The translations under genes were made by a program, and so were the position numbers. Below the pieces are notes generated by a model, which was given only the letters and a program-made list of their open reading frames with translations, ran no database searches and was not told where the DNA came from. From CAG-390 sp045633005 (GTDB taxonomy: Bacteria; Bacillota; Clostridia; Oscillospirales; CAG-272), in NCBI GenBank assembly GCA_045633005.1, contig JAZQXT010000022.1, positions 1 to 55,737 on the forward strand: a stretch of 55,737 nucleotides of DNA, given 5' to 3'. This document shows positions 8,021-15,600 of the stretch, piece after piece (position 1 is the first letter of the stretch; the number at the start of each line of letters is the position of its first letter).

Positions 8021-8066
8021 AAAATCAAAAAACAGACGATGAGTTGTCGTCTGTTTTTTGATTTTT
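8021..8066 (+). terminator. long-stem terminator
   Basis: Arms of about 20 bases (AAAATCAAAAAACAGACGA and its complement) enclose a short loop and end in TTTTT. It closes the membrane zinc-ribbon gene and could work in both directions. Confidence 0.85.
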
Positions 8067-8195
8067 AAGGAAGTTATTTCATTTTTGAAAGCAGGTTGTG
8101 AGTTTGTTGCCTTTGAAAAGCATTTCCGCCTACTTTCCATGGTTAGAACATAGAAGATTATCTCAGAAAAGATGGACATAATAAGCGAAATACCA

Positions 8196-8225
8196 CAAGA
8201 GCGAACACAGCCCGCCACCGTCGCA
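8196..8225. repeat. 30-bp repeat, left copy
   Basis: This sequence begins CAAGAGCGAACACA and ends GCCACCGTCGCA. It matches 39329-39358 at 29 of 30 positions in the same orientation, 31.1 kb away. It adjoins a recombinase remnant here and a tRNA fragment there. It may be a dispersed genomic repeat or a trace of an insertion. Confidence 0.7.
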
Positions 8226-8353
8226 TTTTGCGAAACGCTTTGGCACGTCACGGTCGACCGCGTAACCATCTATAACGTTGACCGCCTGATTTATTCGCTA
8301 AAGGACGGCAGCGAGATAACGGTTATGTATGATTTGAGCGAGAATAGAAAAGT
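8226..8353 (+). pseudogene. remnant of a large serine recombinase C-terminus
   Basis: The frame reads VDRVTIYNVDRLIYSLKDGS and onward, closely resembling the last residues of the large serine recombinase at 36317-37903 (VERITVYNDGRLVFTFTNGS). No catalytic domain precedes it, so only the tail of a former recombinase gene is left. The fragment supports past insertion or deletion events at this site. Confidence 0.55.
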
Positions 8354-8388
8354 CCCCGAACGGCACCAAGGGTCGATGCTGTTCGGGG
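8354..8388. terminator. CCCCGAAC hairpin between convergent units
   Basis: CCCCGAAC and GTTCGGGG flank a 19-base loop, just beyond the recombinase remnant and before the stop of the CPBP protease gene. No clear T-run follows, so terminator function is tentative. Confidence 0.4.
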
Positions 8389-8421
8389 ATGCATTATGTT
8401 GTCCGAAAAGTTGATTTCAAG

Positions 8422-9249
8422 TTACTCCGAAAAGGATTCTCCACGCTCCGCTTCAAAACGCGCGACGATCTCCTTGCATTTGGAGGGGCGGAGCAAAAAG
8501 ATCGTGGGCAAAATGTAGATCGCCATACCGGCAAGTGCCCCCAAGGAGAGTTCGTTGACCGTTTCGGCGCGAGTCTGTGTAAGGAAGATGGAGCCCGAAA
8601 GCGCTACCGTATCGATCAGCGCGTGTACCAGAATCGGTACCCAAAGGCTTCTGCTTCTCAAATAAACCGCGGCGAAAAACAGACCGGTGCTCGTTGCGGA
8701 AATGGCTTGCATGAATACTACCAAAGGATTGAATCCGGTAAAAAGGTTGAACAAATGGACAATTCCGAAAATCGAGGAAGCGATGAGAGCTGCGAGCCAT
8801 ACGCCCTTTACCGAGCGGACATACTTTTTTGCAATGATGCTTTGGATCGCGCCTCTGAAAAAGCACTCCTCTCTGATGCCGATCCCAACAGCCTGAACAA
8901 GCCCGAAAATGATCATTCCCGCGGATGCCCATTCCGCGGCGGGATTAGAGGTTGCTTTGTCAAAGAAGGACCAGAGAGAGAATAGCATCACGGCGATTAC
9001 GACAGAGGAGGAAAGCAGAGCCTTGAAAAAGCCCTTGGGCTTGAAGGCGCTCTTGAAGCCAAGGAGGAGCACCAATCCCACGGAATAAAGCGCGACGAAA
9101 AGCTCCTGAGCATATCCCCAAAAAAGCGAATTCGGCAAGAGATTAAAAACAAGGGCAGTCCCGTTTAAAAGCAAAAAGAACAAAAGTGCAATCATCAGGC
9201 TCGATACAATCGCGTACCGTTCCGTGAACTCTCTGATTTTTTGCAGCAT
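8422..9249 (-). CDS. CPBP family intramembrane metalloprotease (CAAX/Abi type)
   Basis: The 275-residue membrane protein carries the CPBP signature: E127-E128-C-F-F-R132 (EExxxR), H165 in a following helix, and H209-A-L-I-D213. These residues form the intramembrane catalytic site of the CAAX prenyl protease/bacteriocin-processing family. About eight hydrophobic segments are visible. Bacterial members often process peptides or confer bacteriocin immunity, but no peptide gene is nearby. It begins at an ATG with AGGAGG upstream, is transcribed alone, and is the last host-like gene before the mobile region. Confidence 0.85.
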   Translation of the reverse strand: MLQKIREFTERYAIVSSLMIALLFFLLLNGTALVFNLLPNSLFWGYAQELFVALYSVGLVLLLGFKSAFKPKGFFKALLSSSVVIAVMLFSLWSFFDKATSNPAAEWASAGMIIFGLVQAVGIGIREECFFRGAIQSIIAKKYVRSVKGVWLAALIASSIFGIVHLFNLFTGFNPLVVFMQAISATSTGLFFAAVYLRSRSLWVPILVHALIDTVALSGSIFLTQTRAETVNELSLGALAGMAIYILPTIFLLRPSKCKEIVARFEAERGESFSE

Positions 9250-9681
9250 AAAATCCTCCTGAAATATAAAAGATAATACATTATATCACAGGTCAAAAGA
9301 AAAAACAATATTTTTCGTAAATTTATTCCTTGAACGATTGAAGCCTCAAACGTACAAAATCCGCCACTTCTGTTTTTGTGGGGCAAGCAAAGGCGGATTT
9401 ATCTGTTTATACATGAATACGATGTATTCATGCGAAAAAACGCCCTTAAAACCGCCGAAATGAGCGGAAAAAGGGCAAAAATAGGGCATTTTCCGTATAT
9501 AAAGCAAAATTCCATAGCCGAAATTGTATCGACTATGGAATCTTTTTTGTGTAAGGACTCATTCGTTAATACAATGAAGCCTTGAAAACGGAAATTGTGC
9601 ATTTATTCCCTTAAAATATAGGCAAAATTAAGGGAAAGTTGCGCTTTTTAAGGGAAAGAAATTATATTTTCAAAATACCCC
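9250..9681. other. intergenic region with several inverted repeats
   Basis: No gene is supported here. The stretch holds an inverted repeat with AAATCCGCC arms (9357-9400), a 9-bp-arm palindrome CATGAATAC-GAT-GTATTCATG (9412-9432), a terminator at 9509-9548, and TTAAGGG-type inverted repeats around 9605-9655. The palindromes mark the left edge of the mobile region and may include recombination or control sites. Confidence 0.5.
9509..9548 (+). terminator. rho-independent terminator
   Basis: ATTCCATAG and CTATGGAAT enclose a 15-base loop and are followed by CTTTTTTG. It would shield the recombinase promoter from upstream transcription. Confidence 0.75.
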
Positions 9682-9710
9682 TTGACTTTTTCGCCGTTTA
9701 GAGCGATATA
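9682..9710 (+). promoter_or_regulatory. element promoter copy 1 (TTGACT-17-GATATA)
   Basis: TTGACTTT, a variable stretch, then TTTAGAGCGATATAT. The same block occurs at 31861-31889 and 34976-35004 with identical spacing. It lies 25 bases upstream of the small gene that precedes recombinase 1. The TTTAGAG box in all copies may be a factor-binding site. Confidence 0.75.
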
Positions 9711-9734
9711 TACAAGCACTCGGAGGTGATTCGT

Positions 9735-9929
9735 ATGAACAAAAAACAAGGGGCGGCAGAGCGTGATTACCGTCTTGCCAAAGCCATTTTTACAGCGTTG
9801 CGAGATAAAGGCATCCTCACGGATGAGGAGCTTTCGGCACTTAAGAAGAAATGCGTCGAAAGGCTCAATCCGATGGTAGGAGAATTGGAGGTGAACAGCA
9901 TTGCCGAAGAGAAAAGTTACACAGGTTGA
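9735..9929 (+). CDS. small SHOCT-like protein ahead of recombinase 1
   Basis: The 64-residue product has a helical region reading AIFTALRDKGILTDEELSAL. This fits the SHOCT-type short helical domain often found as an oligomerisation module. The start is the ATG following GGAGGTGATTCGT. It overlaps the TTG start of the recombinase by 29 bases, so the two are co-translated. A similar small protein (75 residues) sits ahead of the right-hand recombinase pair, suggesting a conserved partner of these recombinases. Confidence 0.7.
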   Translation: MNKKQGAAERDYRLAKAIFTALRDKGILTDEELSALKKKCVERLNPMVGELEVNSIAEEKSYTG

Positions 9930-11277
9930 GTTTGCTCCCCGACTTGGGGACTTCGGTCGAGCTCCTACGGCAAAGCTGCGAGTTGCCGCCTACGCCCGTG
10001 TGTCCACCGAAAAGGAGGAACAGGAGCACAGTCTGGAAGCACAAACCGATTATTTTGAAACCTATATCAAGGAGAACCCTCGGTGGGAGTTCGTAGGGCT
10101 TTATGTGGATGACGGCATCTCCGGTCTTTCCTATCATAATCGTGACGGGTTCAATCGTATGGTCGCAGATGCCATTGACGGCAAAATCGACCTCATTATC
10201 ACCAAGTCCCTCTCCCGCTTTGCTCGTAATACAGTAGACGCTCTTACCACCATAAGAAAACTAAAAGCGGTTAACGTCGGTGTCTTTTTTCAAAAGGAGG
10301 ATATCAACACCCTTGACGCCAAGGGAGAGTTTTTGCTGACTCTTATGAGTTCCTTTGCCGAGGAGGAGAGCCGTTCCATATCGGATAATATCACTTGGGG
10401 TAAGCGAAAACAGTTTGCTGATGGGATTTATAATGCTCCGTTTGGTCAGTTTCTCGGTTATGATCGAGGCTTCGTTATAAACGAAAAAGAAGCTCGTGTG
10501 GTTCGGTTCATATATATGCTGGCATTGGAATATTACTCTCCCAGCAATATAGCTCGTCTGCTTACGGATTGGAACATACCTTCTCCCGGTGGAAAGAAAG
10601 TGTGGCAAATCAGTACGGTGGAGAGTATACTCACCAATGAAAGATATAAAGGGGACGCACTCCTTCAAAAGACTTTTACGGTAGATTTCCGCACAAAGAA
10701 ATGCAAGGTCAACGAAGGCGAGCTTCCGCAATATTATGTGACCGGGGGACACGCCCCCATCATTTCACCCGAGACCTGGAATGAAGTTCAAAAGATATCT
10801 CTCCCCGAGGGGCAACGGCTTAGCCGACGATATACAATGTCGGGCAAGCTTGTATGCGGTGAGTGCGGAGGACGGTATGGCATGATGCTTTGGCATTCCA
10901 CCACCTATCGCAATTATGTATGGGAATGCCTCCCCAAGAAGCAAGGCAAATCAAAATGCCATTGCACCCATATTTACGCCGAGGAAATGGAGTCTGCTAT
11001 CGCCACAGCCTTACAACACTTGTGTGAGAAGCATAGGAAAATTAAGGGGCTGTGTACGGAGTTGCTCTCTTCTGTTCCGTTAAATGACCGAGAGGGTGCA
11101 TTAACGGCATTAGCGGATATGAAACCACAGGACATCGTCTTTGACAACTCCGCCGTCAATGTTCTAATTACGAAAGCGGTAGTTACAACGGATGCACATA
11201 TCGTATTTTACTTTGTTGACGGTAGCACATATAAATATCACATCTGTGGAAACACACCCCAGGGCAAACGAATATGA
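9901..11277 (+). CDS. large serine recombinase 1
   Basis: The 458-residue product is a large serine recombinase. The resolvase domain has the catalytic Ser35 in YARVST and the SLSRFARN arginine motif. It is followed by a recombinase domain (LLTDWNIPSPGGKKVWQIST) and a zinc-ribbon domain with CGECGG and later Cys. The C-terminal coiled-coil is shorter than in recombinase 3. Such enzymes integrate and excise mobile DNA by concerted double-strand exchange. It starts at a TTG after GGAGGTG and overlaps the next gene (ATGA). It is close to recombinase 3 over the catalytic and recombinase domains. Confidence 0.9.
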   Translation: MPKRKVTQVEFAPRLGDFGRAPTAKLRVAAYARVSTEKEEQEHSLEAQTDYFETYIKENPRWEFVGLYVDDGISGLSYHNRDGFNRMVADAIDGKIDLIITKSLSRFARNTVDALTTIRKLKAVNVGVFFQKEDINTLDAKGEFLLTLMSSFAEEESRSISDNITWGKRKQFADGIYNAPFGQFLGYDRGFVINEKEARVVRFIYMLALEYYSPSNIARLLTDWNIPSPGGKKVWQISTVESILTNERYKGDALLQKTFTVDFRTKKCKVNEGELPQYYVTGGHAPIISPETWNEVQKISLPEGQRLSRRYTMSGKLVCGECGGRYGMMLWHSTTYRNYVWECLPKKQGKSKCHCTHIYAEEMESAIATALQHLCEKHRKIKGLCTELLSSVPLNDREGALTALADMKPQDIVFDNSAVNVLITKAVVTTDAHIVFYFVDGSTYKYHICGNTPQGKRI

Positions 11278-11408
11278 ACATACGGAAGGAATACCACCAG
11301 AGGATCGCAGATCTTTATTCTCAAGGAATGTCGGCATCGACAATTGCCGAAACATTGGGGATACCTCCAAATACCGTGCGAAGTTATATAAGGCGATCAC
11401 TAAAGTAG
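11274..11408 (+). CDS. 44-residue helix-turn-helix micro-protein
   Basis: This short gene begins in an ATGA overlap with the recombinase 1 stop and encodes 44 residues, of which about 25 form a helix-turn-helix (MSASTIAETLGIPPNTVRSY). It matches the N-terminal part of the 126-residue HTH/zinc-ribbon protein at 34442-34822 but ends before any zinc motif. It may be a recombination directionality or regulatory factor, or a truncated version of the longer protein. The ATGA coupling argues that it is translated. Confidence 0.7.
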   Translation: MNIRKEYHQRIADLYSQGMSASTIAETLGIPPNTVRSYIRRSLK

Positions 11409-11421
11409 CACCGTATACGAC

Positions 11422-11453
11422 AAAAGGCAACAAGCGTGAACTTGCTGCCTTTT
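11422..11453. terminator. bidirectional terminator between recombinase 1 and the DUF6809 gene
   Basis: AAAAGGCAACAAG and CTTGCTGCCTTTT form a 13-base stem with one mismatch and a 6-base loop. The A- and T-rich flanks allow use by both convergent transcripts. Confidence 0.8.
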
Positions 11454-11466
11454 ATTGTTGTAAGGG

Positions 11467-11751
11467 TTACTCCTGTGGACAAGCGGGCTTGCTCAAAACA
11501 TCAAGCATCATCTGCGCTCCGAGCCGAAACGCATACACGAATCTCGCCTCCTCGGCAAGACTCGCATACTCGCTCCAACAATCATCGAACCGCTCAAAGA
11601 TGTCCTTCTGCTCTTCGTTCATCGACTTCAGAAGGTCATCGTGATGCTGAGCCATATACTCCATCAACTGCTTCATCTCCGGTGTATTGTTTCGGCTGTC
11701 CGTCTGGGGACTTATGTTCCCGTGCCACAACTCTTCAAGTGTACTGTTCAT
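11467..11751 (-). CDS. DUF6809 family small protein
   Basis: The 94-residue product resembles the DUF6809 family: an N-terminal LEELWHGNISPQ, a central helical stretch, and a C-terminal FRLGAQMM motif. Members are common in Clostridia mobile elements and have no known function. The start is an ATG with AAGGAGGTG upstream. It is transcribed toward recombinase 1 and probably belongs to the mobile region's backbone. Confidence 0.7.
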   Translation of the reverse strand: MNSTLEELWHGNISPQTDSRNNTPEMKQLMEYMAQHHDDLLKSMNEEQKDIFERFDDCWSEYASLAEEARFVYAFRLGAQMMLDVLSKPACPQE

Positions 11752-11853
11752 ACGCGCACCTCCTTGTAGTTGGAGATGTTACCATAAAAACGGCAGATGT
11801 TCAAGGGGGTGCTAGAATTGTTATCGGTTTGTTATCAATTACGGAAGATAAAA

Positions 11854-12624
11854 TTATTTGTTTCCGTTTGGGAGATTTCTTTCAGGAATTGAAATTTTGC
11901 TTATTACTACACTCGGATAATTGCTCAAAAATCTCATGTCAGCATACGAACATTGCTTTTCCTTGTATGCGGACAACTCACCGCAATCAATAAACCATAC
12001 ATATTCACTATCTCCCGCATAGGAACAGCAAAGGACATAGTCAAGCGATGTACTTTTCGTCAATAGATTCAAGAATTCCGGGCTTTGCGCCAAAACAATG
12101 GGAACTGTATGAGGCTTAGTTCCACTATTATCAACGGCAATGCTACCAATGGGAGAAACATCCTCAATGAGAAACATTGTTTTTACGGGAGTATCGTTTG
12201 TAATAATGCCTCTATCTAGCAAATTTTGTTTATAGATGTCAATTCGCCTATAATGCTCACAAAAGCTTCGCGTCACATTGTCTATGTAATCTTGGTAGGA
12301 GCAAGTTGCTTTTATTTTGCTATGGTAAATTACTCCCGTTTCGGTAGCAGCAAGGCTTCGTTGTTCTCGATCAATTCTCGCTTGTTCCATTCGGCTTGTG
12401 CTACCTTTGCGGTTAACCGCAGCGGAATCAAATTCAAAATGTTCAATAATAAGAGCAATATTGTTTTGTACAAGGACGGCATCGGGCGCGTCGCCAGGAA
12501 TCATAGTTCCGCCTTGAAGGAGATTGGCAAACAAATTTACTCCCTCATCGGATCCCAAATATTGAACGGTATTGGATTTGTTACGAAAATAGTGTTCTAG
12601 TGTTTTAATAACCTCGTTTTTCAT
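11854..12624 (-). CDS. uncharacterised protein with possible nuclease-like core
   Basis: The 256-residue product is not recognised. Residues 44-66 (GDAPDAVLV, then ALIIEHFEFD) contain acidic residues spaced as in some PD-(D/E)xK-like folds, but the lysine is not evident, so this is only a hint. The start is the ATG at MKNEV; only a distant GGGGG precedes it. It follows the giant ATPase-helicase gene on the same strand but a terminator hairpin separates them, so it may be read through or transcribed separately. Its position suggests an accessory role in the defence cluster. Confidence 0.5.
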   Translation of the reverse strand: MKNEVIKTLEHYFRNKSNTVQYLGSDEGVNLFANLLQGGTMIPGDAPDAVLVQNNIALIIEHFEFDSAAVNRKGSTSRMEQARIDREQRSLAATETGVIYHSKIKATCSYQDYIDNVTRSFCEHYRRIDIYKQNLLDRGIITNDTPVKTMFLIEDVSPIGSIAVDNSGTKPHTVPIVLAQSPEFLNLLTKSTSLDYVLCCSYAGDSEYVWFIDCGELSAYKEKQCSYADMRFLSNYPSVVISKISIPERNLPNGNK

Positions 12625-12667
12625 TACAGCATCTGTGCCCCCTAAAAATATGAAAATGATTTGATAA

Positions 12668-12693
12668 AAGGTTGCCACCGAAGCAGCAACCTT
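12668..12693 (-). terminator. terminator at the end of the defence operon
   Basis: AAGGTTGC and GCAACCTT flank a 10-base loop and, on the minus strand, are followed by TTATC. The T-run is short, so termination may be partial, leaving some read-through into the 256-residue gene. Confidence 0.6.
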
Positions 12694-12699
12694 AAATCA

Positions 12700-15600
12700 T
12701 TAGTCAAGTATCCGAATAAGCTTTGTTCTGTCCTTGATGGAAATTTGATACTTCACCACGGTATTATTACTGATTTGCAGGGATATCATACTGCCAGTAT
12801 CATCCCTTACAATTCCTTTAACGGTTTCGCCTCCACCAACAGCTATAATTATCTTTTTGCCTTTGAGAATATCCCCTGGCTTATACGCTCTACCGTTTGG
12901 AGATACCGGCGGTGTTTGAGCTGTAGAATTGGTTTTAGTAGGCAACGGATTCGCCCTCACGCAGTATTCCTCTAAATGTATGCTTTCAGGAACACCGTTT
13001 TTAGTCATATATTTTTTCTGACAATTAGGGCAAACCAGCATATTCAACTTTTTGCTTCGTCCATCTGTCTTGTAGACAGGAATGGGCATTACGCTCATTA
13101 ACGAATGGTCAAAAGGACATATTCTTGTTTTTTCGTCCAGCCAGTAGAATGCTACCGTTTGATCCGAAGGCGAAGTAGACACTTTAGGCGGTGTAATAAC
13201 TTGAGGCTGGTGAGAGGTTGTTGCTACCGGACGATGAATCTGTACGTCAAGCGCAGTATCCTCGCTTCTTATCTCATAACATTTTTCGGGGAGTCCGTAT
13301 ACATTTACACTTTGATGTCCGGTTGAGAATGTATTGTCCTCCAAATAGGTTGAACTATCGAACATCAAGCCTTCCAAATGAGGAGTATGCATTTCGGTAT
13401 AGCATCCTCCGTCCTTTATGAGACGTTCTACGCGCTTCACCAAACGAAGATTGTGAATATTATCCGTATCATCATCCGGCATAATCAAGAACAAATAATC
13501 CTTGGCGCGGCTGATGGATACATTGATGATATTACGCTTATTCAAGAACATTTCAGGACTAGCAGAAATAGAAGGCGGTGTATTAAGTACAACAAATATG
13601 GCGTCGCATTCATCGCCTTGGAAGCCATGAATCGTTCCAACCTGAATATCTACTACCGATGGAATATCCTTGGAGCAAATTAATTTTTCAATCAAATCTG
13701 CTTGTGCGCGGTATGGCGCAATGATACCGATCCTGAATGTCTCATTGGGATTTGACGATGCTATTTTTTCTGCGAAATAATGAGCAAACTCAAACGTAAA
13801 CAATGCAGAGTACACCTGGTAGGAGCTACTATGTTGAAGTCTCTTACAACGATAAATACTCTCATATTTACTTACCGGGAATTTTATCAGGTTAAGCGGC
13901 TCGACCTTTAGATCGATATTTAACGGTTTACGCGATGCCTCACTACGGTAATGCTTCAAAATACCGCCATAAGCAAATTGGCTGAATATTGAGCCTACAG
14001 AAGGAATACTTCTGTATTGTGTAGTAAGTAATTCCACTTTGTAATCGTGCGGTATCGTATGAGGCTCCGTGAACGAATCCAGTTTAACCATTGTATAGAT
14101 ATTTTCATTACGCCACAAATCCACCGATGTAATTGGTTCAATTTGGAATGGGTCTCCGGTAATGATAAATTTTTTTGGTGTTTTCTTGTATAAGGGATAA
14201 ATCATATTGACAAGCGGAATCATAGAAGCTTCGTCGATGATAATATAGTCCCACTTTATACCGTTCAAGAAAACACGGTGGCCTTGCGGCATAAAGAAAT
14301 CATATGGAAATCTTGCAATAGTAGTTATTGTGACATTCTTTCGCAGGGTACGAATATCAAAGGACTTGTCGCGGAAGATCTGGCTATCCTCAATAATCTC
14401 GTCTCCCGTACCACCAAAGCGGACAAGCCAATCATTGTAAGAGGAATCCTCACCCATTACGTCCATAATTCTGCGTGCAAGAACGTCGGCAGCCTTATTT
14501 GTAGGCGTGAGAACCAAGACCTTAGGAGACTCGGCCCCTCGCATTAACGGCACAATAACATTTCGCGCAAGATGTGTTGTTTTACCGGTGCCGGGAGGTC
14601 CGAAAACAAATTCAATGTTTTCACACAGGTTTTCTTGCATATTGAAGGAATCTTCGTATTCATTTTCCTCGCCTAAAGCATTTAGTTGCTTACGAAGCTC
14701 TTCCAACAAGAATACGGGGCTCTTGGCATCGATGCGCGCTTCGGTAACCTTTGAAAAATCAATATCCGAAATATCTACATGTGATTTCAGTTTTACACGC
14801 AAGGTATAGGATTTGACATTGGCTACCTCTATTGCAAGTGTTTTCGTTTGATCACCGAAATGCAAAACAAGAGGAATATCCGCCAAATCCTCCATAAATT
14901 GAGGAATATACCTACTCGGATGCTTCAATACCAACGTGCGCTGTGTTCCAGGTTCGCGCTCAACCCGTGCAAAACTTATAGATACTTCCTTGCTATCGAG
15001 AGCGTTAGCATTGCTATTTAGTGTTTCCAGCTCCAAAAGGGCTTTAAACCAACCGTATGTATATCTCTCCGAATCAAGGGCACGTTGCTGTAATTCTTCA
15101 AGATAGGCGATTTTATCAATCTCTCTTGCTGCTTTTTCTTTGGCAAGCTCCGTCTTTCGGCTATAATCTATAGGTGTAGGTGTGAATTCATCGGCATCCA
15201 CATCAACAGATTCATCTTCCGAAGAGTCCGTATGCACAGTAGGAATACTGTGTGTGCGTTTCAAAATGTCACGCGCCACCTTGGATGTTGTTTGGTGGAG
15301 CTTTCTCGGTGCTGTAGAAGCAGGCGCGTCCTCACCATCGATTTCATCTGCATCTTCTTCAACCACGCCTTCTATTATTATCTCATTATCGGATTCAACA
15401 CTACCAGCATCCCTTTTGCGTGCTTCTCTCGCTTCTCGCTCTTCTTTTATTCTGAGAAGTTCGGCAAAGTCTGCTTCTGTAATACCCGACTCTCTTATAC
15501 GATCTGCGAATTCTACTTTTTCACGTTGCAAATCTGTTAAATTAGAATTATCTTCTTCTACCGAAACGATTGGAGTTTGAAATTCAAGCAATTCTACCAG

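Noticed and set aside
8389..8985. 198-codon plus-strand frame opposite the CPBP protease
   Set aside because: Antisense to a protein with intact EExxxR and His motifs; no domain in the plus frame.
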